Assembly (NCBI GenBank): GCA_000224765.2
Contig: AGAU01000038.1
Coordinates: 1-64,000 of the forward strand
DNA from: SAR324 cluster bacterium JCVI-SC AAA005
GTDB taxonomy: Bacteria; SAR324; NAC60-12
DNA: 64,000 nucleotides
Reading direction: 5' to 3'
Each line of letters begins with the position of its first letter. Within the stretch, counting starts at the first letter, position 1. The notes under the pieces were generated by a model. That model made no database searches, was not told the DNA's origin, and saw only the letters and a program-made list of their open reading frames with translations. Of this stretch, positions 16,949 to 26,135 are shown piece after piece. The position numbers were made by a program, and so were the translations under genes.

Positions 16949-17938
16949 ATGGTAGAACAAGTCTTTGAAATATGGATTTCTGAATGGGCTAGTTCTTTTA
17001 CAAATCCCCAGAAGAGAATATTCTGGGGATACCTTATAGCAGCTGTAGTCATCGCTTTTTTATGGTTGAGGTGGATCAGAAAAATAAATCTAAGCGAAAG
17101 CAGTAAATTAATCTTTAATAAAGAAGTATGGGTTTCTGAATCAGCGAAAGCAGATTATTTAGTCGCAATGATTAATTCGTTCCTGTTGATATTGATCTCA
17201 CCTCGTTTGCTGGCAAAAGCAACTGTTGCATATTTTGTATTTGACGGAATCGAAATTTGGTTTGGGGAAAAACATTATTATTTGATTGAATTACCACAAT
17301 GGATAATTGGTTTAAGTTTCACAATATTCCTCTTCATATTTGATGATTTTGCAAGGTATTGGGTGCACAGGTGGTTGCATACCATTCCTATCTTATGGGT
17401 TTTTCACAAAATTCATCACAGTGCAACCACTCTTAATCCGTTCACAATTTTCAGAACTCATCCGATTGAAACTTTGTTATTTTCGACAAGAAGTGCAGTT
17501 GTACAAGGACTTACAACAGGAATTTTCTTTTATATATTTGGTAACCAGGTAAATCTTGTGATTGTTTTTGGAGCATCAGTTTTTACCTTTGTATTTAATA
17601 CGCTAGGTTCAAATCTGAGACATAGCCCAATATCAATACGTTATTGGTACTATATTGAACACGTGTTAATGTCACCTGCGCAACATCACATACATCATTC
17701 AATTGCTAAAGAACACAGAAATAAAAACTATGGGGTTGCATTGTCATTATGGGATTGGTTGTTTGATACTTTGTGTGTAACTAAAAAGAATGAAAAATAT
17801 CATTTTGGTTTAGGTAGTCAAATTGATAAGAAAGTAAATTCATTAAAAACTATTTATATTATACCTTTCGTTGAGGTGGCTACTATTTTAGGGAAATCAA
17901 ATTTAATAAATAAAACGATTAAAATAAAACAAAATTAA
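16949..17938 (+). CDS. Fatty-acid hydroxylase / sterol desaturase superfamily membrane protein
   Basis: This 329-residue protein has several membrane helices and the histidine boxes of the di-iron fatty-acid hydroxylase superfamily: HRWLH near residue 139, HKIHH near 152, and QHHIHH near 248. It would perform an oxygen-dependent lipid hydroxylation or desaturation in the membrane. The start has AAGGTAGG upstream. It is sandwiched at very short spacing between the DUF4856-like gene and fbpA, so it appears to belong to the iron cassette. The substrate cannot be assigned. Confidence 0.85.
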   Translation: MVEQVFEIWISEWASSFTNPQKRIFWGYLIAAVVIAFLWLRWIRKINLSESSKLIFNKEVWVSESAKADYLVAMINSFLLILISPRLLAKATVAYFVFDGIEIWFGEKHYYLIELPQWIIGLSFTIFLFIFDDFARYWVHRWLHTIPILWVFHKIHHSATTLNPFTIFRTHPIETLLFSTRSAVVQGLTTGIFFYIFGNQVNLVIVFGASVFTFVFNTLGSNLRHSPISIRYWYYIEHVLMSPAQHHIHHSIAKEHRNKNYGVALSLWDWLFDTLCVTKKNEKYHFGLGSQIDKKVNSLKTIYIIPFVEVATILGKSNLINKTIKIKQN

Positions 17939-17957
17939 TACTAAAAGGGAAAATTAA

Positions 17958-18986
17958 ATGAAAAAACTATTTCTAATGATAAGTTTGTTATGTGTGATTC
18001 AAATTCCAGTTTCAATATATGGATCTGAAAAAACAGTAAATATATACTCAGCCCGCAAAGAAGAATTAATTCTACCACTTTTAAAAGTTTTTAAGAAAAA
18101 GACAGGCATCAATTATAAATTAATTACTGGTAAAGCTGATGGATTGTTGAAAAGATTGGAAATAGAGGGGAAATTGAGTCCTGCAGATATATTTATAACA
18201 GTAGATGCCGGTCGCTTGCAAAGAGCAAAAAAGGCAAATATTCTTCAACCGGTAATAAGTAAGTTCTTATCAGAAAAAATACCTGAAAATTTGCGAGATA
18301 TTGATAACTATTGGTTTGGTCTTTCACAACGATCTCGCACAATCATTTACAATAAAAATAAAGTAGATAAAAAGGAACTTAGCAGTTATGAGAATTTGGC
18401 AGAGCCGAAATGGAATGGTAGACTATGTATCAGATCTTCATCAAGTATATATAATCAGTCATTGGTGGCATCAATGATTGTTGCTAATGGGGTTGAAAGA
18501 ACAGAGATGTGGGCAGAAGGACTCGTAAAAAACTTTGCTAGACCACCAGCAGGGGGAGATACTGACCTTCTGAAAGCAACAGCTGCAGGACAATGTGATA
18601 TAGCCTTGGCAAATACGTATTATTTAGGAAGATTAAAGAATAGTGGATCAGAACAGGATAGAAAGGCTTCAGAAAATTTAATTGTTTTCTGGCCTAATCA
18701 AAGTGAAAATGAGCGGGGAGCCCACGTTAATGTAAGTGGTGCAGGAATTACAAAATATTCAAAAAATGTAGAAAATGCAATAACTTTGCTTGAATTCCTT
18801 GTAACAAATGAATCGCAAAAATGGTATGCGGAAGTAAATAATGAGTACCCTGTTGTTAAAGGTGCCGATGAATCAGATACTTTAAAAGAATTTGGAAAAT
18901 TCAGAGCAGATACCTTAAATCTATCAAAACTTGGAGAAATGAACGGAGAAGCAGTCAAACTTATGGACAGAGCTGGTTGGAGGTAG
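17958..18986 (+). CDS. fbpA: Ferric-iron ABC transporter substrate-binding protein
   Basis: This 342-residue periplasmic protein of the FbpA/FutA/IdiA family has a signal peptide (about 1-22) and then VNIYSARKEELILPLL, the family opening with its ligand Tyr. The tandem Tyr-Tyr in LANTYYLGRL supplies the classical Fe(III) ligands. It binds free ferric iron and delivers it to an FbpB-type permease; such a permease lies just downstream in convergent orientation (19035-20672). AAGGG precedes the ATG. The cognate ATPase (FbpC) is not next to either gene. Confidence 0.9.
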   Translation: MKKLFLMISLLCVIQIPVSIYGSEKTVNIYSARKEELILPLLKVFKKKTGINYKLITGKADGLLKRLEIEGKLSPADIFITVDAGRLQRAKKANILQPVISKFLSEKIPENLRDIDNYWFGLSQRSRTIIYNKNKVDKKELSSYENLAEPKWNGRLCIRSSSSIYNQSLVASMIVANGVERTEMWAEGLVKNFARPPAGGDTDLLKATAAGQCDIALANTYYLGRLKNSGSEQDRKASENLIVFWPNQSENERGAHVNVSGAGITKYSKNVENAITLLEFLVTNESQKWYAEVNNEYPVVKGADESDTLKEFGKFRADTLNLSKLGEMNGEAVKLMDRAGWR

Positions 18987-19034
18987 TTTGGCATTTGTGT
19001 AGGGTAACATCGATCTTGATTTAAGTAATTTTTT

Positions 19035-20672
19035 TTAAGATTGAGTCAAATATATCTTATTAATTGAGTTAGTAATTAATAAAAGGGGTAAAAGCCCAGC
19101 AAGTACAATTGCAAGAGCGGGAATTGACGCATCAGCTAATCTTTCATCGGATGCTAATTCGTAAGCTTTTACTGCTAGAGTATTAAAATTAAATGGTCGT
19201 AAAATTAGTGTAGCTGGTAATTCTTTAATGACATCAACAAATACCAAAAGAATTGATGTCAAAACTGAAATTTTTAAAATAGGTAAGTGTATACGAATAA
19301 AAGTTTTCTCACTACTGACACCTAAAGATTGAGATGTCTTGTCCATATTTGGACGTATTTTTTCAAGACCTGATTCAACAGTGCTAATACTAATTGAAAG
19401 AAATCTTACTAAGTAAGCAAATTGTATAGCTACTACAGTCCCACTAAAAATCAATCCAGTTGAAATATTTAAGTATGTATTGAAAAAGGTGTCAATTTTA
19501 TGATCAATAAATGCCAGCGGTACAATCACGCCTACAGCTATAATAGTTCCTGGAAGTGCATATCCTATTGAAGCAAGACGAATAATTATTTGAACAGTTT
19601 GCATTGGTAATATTTTTTGACAGTAAGTTATCAAGAAGGCTGTTATTAGTGAGACAATTGATGCAATTACTGAAAGAGATACGCTATTGAAAAATAATTC
19701 TGTAAAGTTGAAATCCAATGAATTCTTCAAAGTCATATACGCCCAAATAGACAATTGAATAGTTGGTATGATAAAGCCAAATATTATTGGAAGTAGACAT
19801 GTCAAGAAAACGATAAATAATTTAATCCCGCTTAATTTGTATCCAGAAATCCTCCTTTCAGGTCCAACTGTATTATAGTATTTATCTTTTTTACGAGAAG
19901 ATCTTTCAGCTAGTACCAAAAAAAATATAAAAACTAAGAGCAGTGCTGCCATTTTTGAAGCGGATGAATAATCTCCCAAACCAAACCATGTCCTAAAGAT
20001 TCCTGTAGTAAAAACGCTGACTCCAAAATAAGAAACTGTCCCATAATCTGCTAAAGTTTCCATTATTACTAATGAGAGGCCAACAATGATGGCCGGTCTC
20101 GATAATGGTAGTGCAATTTTTAGAAAAGATTCCCATGGTCCTGAATTCAAAAGCCTTGAAACTTCCATTACATTTGTAGATTGACGTAAAAATGTTGCCC
20201 GAGCAAGTAAATACACATAAGGATAAAGAACAAGTGATAACATTATTACAGCTCCACCGATGGAACGTATTTCTGGAAAATAGTAATCACCGTAATCCCA
20301 TCCCGTAAAATTTCTTAGTTCAGATTGAACCGGGCCAGAAAAATCCAATAAACCAGTATAAGTATATGCAATGATATATGCTGGCATTGACATTGGTAAG
20401 ATCAACATTAAAACAATGGTCTTTTTAAATGGAAAACTACATACTGCTGTTAACCAAGCAGTTGGTATTCCCAATAATAGACTTCCTAAACTTACCCCTA
20501 AAGTTAAAAATAGTGAGTTATAAATATACTCTAGTAAAAGAGTCTCCTTTAGGTGTTCCCAATTATCATTTGTACTTTCAAACGCTTCAGTTAATATTGA
20601 TAAAATTGGCGAAAGAATTATAGATGAAATTAATAAGAGAAACAATAGCCATAGTTTCTTTTTCGAATACAT
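19035..20672 (-). CDS. fbpB: Ferric-iron ABC transporter permease (fused FbpB type)
   Basis: The protein has 545 residues and about 12 hydrophobic helices arranged as two BPD-permease halves. Each half has an EAA-type loop: EVSRLLNSGPWESFLKIALP near residue 172, and SLGVSSEKTFIRIHLPILK in the C-terminal half. This fused layout is typical of FbpB/FutB/SfuB. It is convergent with fbpA and separated by about 50 bp. No ATPase gene adjoins it, so an ATPase elsewhere must be recruited. A DtxR-type box lies 334 bp upstream of the start, which has no strong ribosome binding site. Confidence 0.88.
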   Translation of the reverse strand: MYSKKKLWLLFLLLISSIILSPILSILTEAFESTNDNWEHLKETLLLEYIYNSLFLTLGVSLGSLLLGIPTAWLTAVCSFPFKKTIVLMLILPMSMPAYIIAYTYTGLLDFSGPVQSELRNFTGWDYGDYYFPEIRSIGGAVIMLSLVLYPYVYLLARATFLRQSTNVMEVSRLLNSGPWESFLKIALPLSRPAIIVGLSLVIMETLADYGTVSYFGVSVFTTGIFRTWFGLGDYSSASKMAALLLVFIFFLVLAERSSRKKDKYYNTVGPERRISGYKLSGIKLFIVFLTCLLPIIFGFIIPTIQLSIWAYMTLKNSLDFNFTELFFNSVSLSVIASIVSLITAFLITYCQKILPMQTVQIIIRLASIGYALPGTIIAVGVIVPLAFIDHKIDTFFNTYLNISTGLIFSGTVVAIQFAYLVRFLSISISTVESGLEKIRPNMDKTSQSLGVSSEKTFIRIHLPILKISVLTSILLVFVDVIKELPATLILRPFNFNTLAVKAYELASDERLADASIPALAIVLAGLLPLLLITNSINKIYLTQS

Positions 20673-21400
20673 AAGAAAAATTTATTTATAAATTACTTCA
20701 TTTCTTTTATTGTCTTATATTATATATAATCTATTAAATTAATTAAAAGTATTATATTAAAAATAGTGATGAAAATTTCTTTTTATTTTGAAGGTTAAAT
20801 TATTAATCAGACCTGATTTGCAATTAAGTCCAAAAATTATAATGCCAGTTTAATAACGAAAAAAAATTTTACTGATTTTATTTATATATTACTATACTAT
20901 AATCTTTTAATAAACTATAAAATCATCCTAAACAACTGATTAATATAGATATTAATAAAGTTAGTGTTGCGTAATAAATATCCTTGACATTGGTATAATC
21001 TTAAATTAGCATACACTAATAAATGAAGTTATCAGAAATGCTGCAAAAATAAAAGAAATTCTTGATTGTAGATCAATTATTTATTACTAGTAATTTGATT
21101 TTATTGTATGACAAAATTAGAGAAGATCAGCCATTTAGTAATAAACAGTTAAGTGTTATGTACAAAATTTATAATCTTTGTTTTATAACTTATATTATTC
21201 ATTGTGAAAATTAATGAATAAGCAAGATATTATACTTACCTTTTGTCAGCCAAGTTCAGAAAAAACTTTCTGTTATATTCATTATTTTCTGATGATAAGT
21301 CTGAATAGTTGTTTAATATTATTTTTTCTCTTTTGTGAATAAGACGTATTGGTTGTAGTTTGTGAAAACATTTCTTACATGATATCTTGTAACCTTCTAT
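20673..21400. other. Long AT-rich intergenic region with a DtxR-type box
   Basis: No gene of normal size is visible. TTGACA at 20984-20989 with TAGCAT at 21007-21012 (17-base spacer) could be a plus-strand promoter whose -10 is covered by the operator at 21006-21019. Only a 9-codon frame follows (ATG 21023). The region could encode a small RNA, or it could be the long leader of the minus-strand permease gene. Confidence 0.4.
21006..21019. promoter_or_regulatory. DtxR-type operator between fbpB and dtxR genes
   Basis: TTAG-CATACA-CTAA. It is the exact reverse complement of the box at 12102-12115 and matches the TTAG-N6-CTAA form of the boxes at 6845 and 9632. It overlaps a plausible plus-strand -10 element and lies upstream of the permease gene on the minus strand. 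Confidence 0.7.
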
Positions 21401-22063
21401 TTATGCTTCCACAACAAAAATTTTGGAAGCAACATGTAATGGTATTATAACCTTTGATTTGTTTTGTTCTAAACTGACAGTCAGCAAATCATTTGATTTA
21501 GAAACAAACTTATGTTTTTCTCCAGGTATTATATTTTGCTGATGGAGAGAATGCAGTATCTCTTCAGAATCCTCCAATTCTTCTGAAATCATCAAAATTT
21601 CTACGAAAGTGTTCTCTGGAGTATTATCTAAAGTGAAGTTCCCAGCAGGTAAAGAATACCCTGGCATTAGATTGCCATGAGGACATTTTTCTGGGTACTC
21701 TAGAAATTTTGCTAGTTTTTCAACAACTGTTGGTGTCATTGCATGTTCAAGAAGATGTGCGTGTTTGTGAACTTCGTACCAGGGAATATTAAGTGTATTG
21801 CACAGAAAATATTCAGCTAGGTTATGTCTGAAAGCAATATCCTTCGCATATCTTTCACCTTCATTGGTAAAGAGAATTTCCTTTTTTTTGTCAAATTTAA
21901 TCAATCCATCCCTTTGCATTCTTTGTAATGTTGCATGGACCGTAGGTGGTTTTGTTTTCAATCTGTGTGCAAGTGTAACACTTTTTAATTTCTCTCCAGC
22001 GTCGCGTAAGTGATACAATAAAAGTAAATACTCCTCAATAACTGTCGATTGCTTTTCTGACAT
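21401..22063 (-). CDS. DtxR/MntR-family metal-dependent transcriptional regulator
   Basis: The 220-residue protein has an N-terminal winged helix (about 1-70, recognition helix TKPPTVHATLQRMQRDGL), a dimerisation and metal-binding domain (about 71-140) and a C-terminal SH3/FeoA-like domain. Aligned to DtxR, the ancillary metal ligands His80, Glu84 and His99 and the primary Glu106 and His107 are kept. The primary Met10 is replaced by Glu11 and Cys102 by His103, a set unlike classical DtxR or MntR. AGGAG lies six bases before the ATG. It probably represses iron uptake at the TTAG-N6-CTAA boxes; the metal (Fe or Mn) is undetermined. Confidence 0.88.
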   Translation of the reverse strand: MSEKQSTVIEEYLLLLYHLRDAGEKLKSVTLAHRLKTKPPTVHATLQRMQRDGLIKFDKKKEILFTNEGERYAKDIAFRHNLAEYFLCNTLNIPWYEVHKHAHLLEHAMTPTVVEKLAKFLEYPEKCPHGNLMPGYSLPAGNFTLDNTPENTFVEILMISEELEDSEEILHSLHQQNIIPGEKHKFVSKSNDLLTVSLEQNKSKVIIPLHVASKIFVVEA

Positions 22064-22324
22064 TATTAACTCCTGCTGTGGTTGTTAATTTATCAAGCTG
22101 AAAGGCTAAGATAGAAAAAGTCTGTAGGAGGAAGTGATTAAATTCTGTGTACATTTACAGATTTCATAGAAATTAATCGTCAACTAATTAAATTAGCTAA
22201 TGCAAATATTTAAAGTTAGTAACGTATTAGCAAAATACTTATTTGATGATAAATGATAAATTTCAGTGCTTCTACAGTCTTAACGTCTTTTTGAAAATTT
22301 ATAATAACTTACTTTGAGGTTCTC

Positions 22325-22948
22325 ATGAATTCAATAAAAAATAGTTGTTGCAATCCTTTTGATCTATCAGAACCTCTCTATCCGATCATTATGAAGGATG
22401 CTCTAGAGGAGATATCTCCTCTTTTCATTTGCTCATCAGGTTTCTTCATTAGAACCTTGAACCCCATTGAATTGCAGATGGAATTGAAACAGGATGTTTC
22501 TGCACTGGTTAAAAATTATTATGATTCAGGTTTAACGCTTTTTAAGGCGCAGCAAGAGATGTGTGACAATCATATTTTAGGCGTATTATCTAAGATTTTT
22601 CATTTTTGGATGATTTCCCATCAATGGTCAAAAAAAAGATATTTCCCAATACATAAAATTCTACTTCATCCACCCGCTATTGCATCATATTGTCAATTAA
22701 AAGAGAATATAATGGATGCTTTTAAAATAAACGGATCCCGTCAAGATGTTGTAAATAAAATTGTATATAAAATCTGGGAATCAGAAAATTCTTCTGATGA
22801 TGTTTGTCATTTAGATCCCATTAAAACACTTTCTTATGACCTTGTTGACTATTACATCTCCACAAATGAGTTACACTACGAAAATTTTGAATCCATAACT
22901 GAACATTGTAATACTGATTTTGATTTATCTCAATTTAAGTTTAATTAA
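22325..22948 (+). CDS. Hypothetical protein, divergent from dtxR
   Basis: An ORF of 207 codons with a Cys-Cys near the N-terminus, several aromatic-rich segments (SKIFHFWMISHQWSKKRYF) and an acidic C-terminus. No signal peptide, membrane helix or known motif is apparent. It is divergent from the metalloregulator with a 260-bp spacer that contains ATTAGCTAAT at about 22192, a short palindrome. TGAGGTTCTC precedes the ATG. It may be regulated together with dtxR, but there is no functional clue in the sequence. Confidence 0.55.
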   Translation: MNSIKNSCCNPFDLSEPLYPIIMKDALEEISPLFICSSGFFIRTLNPIELQMELKQDVSALVKNYYDSGLTLFKAQQEMCDNHILGVLSKIFHFWMISHQWSKKRYFPIHKILLHPPAIASYCQLKENIMDAFKINGSRQDVVNKIVYKIWESENSSDDVCHLDPIKTLSYDLVDYYISTNELHYENFESITEHCNTDFDLSQFKFN

Positions 22949-23929
22949 CTCTTTTTATTAAATTTAGGTAAAAAACTGGGATGATTGTTTGGCTTCAGAA
23001 AATTCAACTTTCTGAGAAATTTGAGAAACCACTTTTCTTTAAGTATTCAAACTCTTTTACCCATTATCTTTTAAGTCAGTGAATCTTATGAAAGTTCTTC
23101 TCTATTTTTTTTCACTTTTCCCCTTTGAACAAAATTTTGTATTTGATTGTTTTGTAATTAACTCTTCTTGGTTTTTTAATATGACCTGCAGAAATTTTCT
23201 TCGCCCGAAAGTCGCATAAGTTTCAATCTAAATCAGAGAACAGCTGTGAATTATCTTTTGCACTAATTGATCATAATATTGTTATATCTGCTGAGCTTTT
23301 TTTCATTACCATCTCTTGATTAATCGATATAAATTGTCGATTAATAAAAAATTAATTTAAGTTTGAGATGATTGTTTGAAGTGAATTTACACCATTAATT
23401 GTTGGTGGCTATAAGCTTGGATGGCAGATCTAATTGTTTTCGATTTTTCTGATCCTGAGGCTATTATTTAAGAAATAACTAACTTATTATATAACATATC
23501 TTACTTCTAAATATTCACAAATATGCTTGGTAAAACAGTTGTGACAATTCTGATACTTTCATTGTTACTACATTAACGCTGTAAAGCAATACTTGACATC
23601 TCCGTTGCCGTCATTACGCTGGCAAGCAGAATCTTTTTGCAAATGTGGGATGTAAATTCAATCCAAGCGATGAAGCGTTTTTTTCAACTTAGCTTAAGCT
23701 GTTTCGAATGAATTTACAGAAATTACTCGCTGAGTTTCTTATATTTTGACTATATTTCGTTATAATATAAGTCCACATTTGCATAAATACGTATATTTTT
23801 ATTTAATTTTCATTAATTACTAAATTGATACTTAGACTTTACCCTAATAAAAACCGATCTCAACCCCTCTGATTTGCCTCTCCTTTTGAATAATTATAAT
23901 TTTGAATTTGTGACTCTTTAGAATGATGG
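22949..23929. other. Gene-poor AT-rich stretch
   Basis: No intact gene is seen. A slightly more GC-balanced patch at about 23580-23700 has a short minus-strand open stretch. GCAAATGTGG near 23638 and CCACATTTGC near 23773 form a 10-bp inverted pair about 125 bp apart. These could be debris of a lost gene, but nothing identifiable remains. Confidence 0.4.
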
Positions 23930-25423
23930 AGGCTTTATTCCTAAATTCTTTTTCGTAGTTCCTTTAATCATCTTGAAGTTTCCAGTGTTTCCCCCCTGAT
24001 CATATAGTTCCATGAGGTCCTCTTATAAATCATGTAGTACTGGCCGAAAGTTTACTGTATGAATGTATTTCTAACCTCTTGTCGCAACCATGTAGATCTG
24101 TGTTTTTTGTTGATCCTCATTTAAAAGAAGAGATATTGGAGAAATTGAATAATGGTATTCGCTTATAGCTTTTTTTTACGTATTGATTTACTGGTTTCAC
24201 TGTAAAGCAAAGGCTTTAGAGATTGACTTTCACGAATATGACCTGGATAAGTCCCTCCCAAAGATTCAAAAAAGGTTGGAATCAGGTCAACTGATAAAAA
24301 AATTCAGAGAGTCGTGTGCCTCGTAAAGGGTTTGCTTCAGGTGCTGGGTCTCGAATGATTAAAAGTATTTTTACAGATTGTTCGTGAAACAAGTCTTTTT
24401 TTTCCTAACCAATAATGCCCTACTTAATCTCCGTGATCGGAGGTGAAAACTATTATAGTTTGAACATATAAATTCTGCTTCTCGATATACTGGAATAGGC
24501 TTCCAAGATGATCATCTAATTGTTTTGCTAGGCCGAGATAAATAGGTATGACTCGATTTTGCATTTTTTTCTAATGCATCCTCGACTTGCCCGGATCTTT
24601 GTAAGTGTTTCATAAATTGGGTGCGCAATTGTCAATTTATTACGGGATCTAATTGCTGATGGTATTTCAAGATTCAGAAATAATTGATTGTATGGGTATG
24701 AGGCAATGTAATGCCAAAGGTTTGATGTAAGACAAATGAAGACACCATGGCGTAAGGCCATGGTTCAAAAAAAAACTCAATCGCATGATTTGTCGTATAG
24801 GCTGCTTCAGAATGAGCTTCTGCCACCCTTAAAGGTGGATGAGCATGCCGCATGTTTCACCCTCCCAAAACTTCTCCATTTTCTCCCTCAGCTGAGTTTG
24901 CCCAATCATTCCAAGGATTCTGTCCTGAATAGCCTACTTCATTCAAAAATCTTTCATAATTTGATTTGAGAGGATTGTATCTACCCTTTGGTCCTTCAGG
25001 ATAGAGCCCTTCAATATGTTCAAAGATTTGGAAACCACATTGTAGAAGTAACTTTCCAGTGAAAGTTTCATGCTCAATTTCAAGTCGTTGAATGCCTGCC
25101 AAATCTGTATAGCAATGAGTTTTGCCTGCCAGCCATGTTATCAAGCCCTGCCTTATTAGAAAATCTCCAAGATTTATTTCTCAAACTTCAAGGGGTATTC
25201 CATTCCAAGTTTAGCCATGTGATTGTAAATAACGACCCGTGTAGAATGACATTCTATAAGGTCCACAGATTGGGGATTGACAATAAGCTCTGTCAAAAGT
25301 GTCCCCCTTTTTAGCCAAAAATATCAATGTTTGAGGTCGAAATCAGGGATTTCCATAGCAAGACAAACAGTCCCAGCGAAGTTGGTCCAGCATAATCAAT
25401 AGTATAATTTTTGGAGAAGTCAT
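23930..25423 (-). pseudogene. Decayed sulfatase / phosphonate monoester hydrolase gene
   Basis: The decayed frame starts at ATG 25423 with MTSPKIILLIMLDQLRWDCL, then an in-frame TGA. It continues through QSPICGPYRMSFYTGRY, where the Cys of the sulfatase C-x-P-x-R motif is kept (CGPYR). Further stops and at least one frameshift follow. Later blocks remain readable: NPWNDWANSAEGENGE, the metal site TSDHGD, HYWLGKKDLFHEQS, LIPTFFESLGG and a C-terminal MELYDQGG. All are in the order of phosphonate monoester hydrolase / arylsulfatase-type enzymes of about 500 residues. A perfect 8-bp hairpin (24744-24764) lies inside. The gene is clearly dead, yet still recognisable over its full length. Confidence 0.88.
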
Positions 25424-26135
25424 TAGTTTGTTCTGGTGGAGTGTGTTGAAAGGACCTTTTGAGATGTATTTTGGTACTAATTTTATTTCGTTCAACTTAT
25501 ATCGATAAGACTTAGCAATCTTTTGAAGCGAGCTTCAATACAACGATTACTTTAATTCAAGATCATAAATTTAAATCATTAAAATTTAGTTAAAAATTGA
25601 AATGGGATTTTTTTTTAAGATAAACAAACTGATTAAATTATCGTTCCATTTGAGGATAGTCTGGGGGTAACTGAGAGAAGTTATTGGAACACTCTATTCT
25701 CAAATACCAGCAATTTTAGAAATTAGTTTTGGCTTGGAGAGTAAAAAAAAATATCAATTCACTGAAGACACTGAAATTAATGTAAAAAATAAAGTCAACA
25801 TCGGTATCAATGAACTCTTTGTATCCGTGAGCTTAAAATTCCTGGGCAGTTAATCAAAATTATTGTGAAAAAATCTAAATAATTGATTTTTAAAATTATT
25901 TTGTTCTCCCCCCGCTCTCCTCACACATTTTCATTCCATCAATTAACATATTGCTATCGTAACTGCTTGCAGAGTGAGTAGCTACTAATCAATGGAAGGT
26001 TTTATAGCATCTTTTAGGTTAGCCATGTTTTTGAAAATTAACATGGAGTTTCTTTCAGACTCATGAGTCGGTTTGAAAACCTTAAAGTTTGCTTGGGAAA
26101 CTAAAAGGTATGTCTAAATCCATGTTGAGGGAATT
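25424..26135. other. AT-rich leader of the sigma-factor gene
   Basis: No gene is seen. A perfect 12-bp palindrome GACTCATGAGTC (26058-26069) lies 67 bp before the sigma-factor start and could be an operator. CCATG and CATGG flank a short A/T loop just upstream (about 26023-26046). Confidence 0.4.

Noticed and set aside
19000..19040. T-rich stretch between fbpA and fbpB as a bidirectional terminator
   Set aside because: A run of T exists but no stem longer than five weak base pairs could be drawn.
21023..21052. Nine-codon frame MKLSEMLQK after the 21006 operator
   Set aside because: Too short and without a ribosome binding site; the opening only vaguely recalls FeoA-like proteins and nothing continues it.
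22180..22210. CTAATTAAATTAGCTAAT region upstream of dtxR as an autoregulatory box
   Set aside because: It contains short palindromes but not the TTAG-N6-CTAA spacing; in AT-rich DNA this is expected by chance.
24528..24969. Two 77-codon ORFs on opposite strands
   Set aside because: The minus-strand ORF (24528-24761) reads a different frame of the sulfatase pseudogene, and the plus-strand ORF (24736-24969) is antisense to it; neither is a separate gene.
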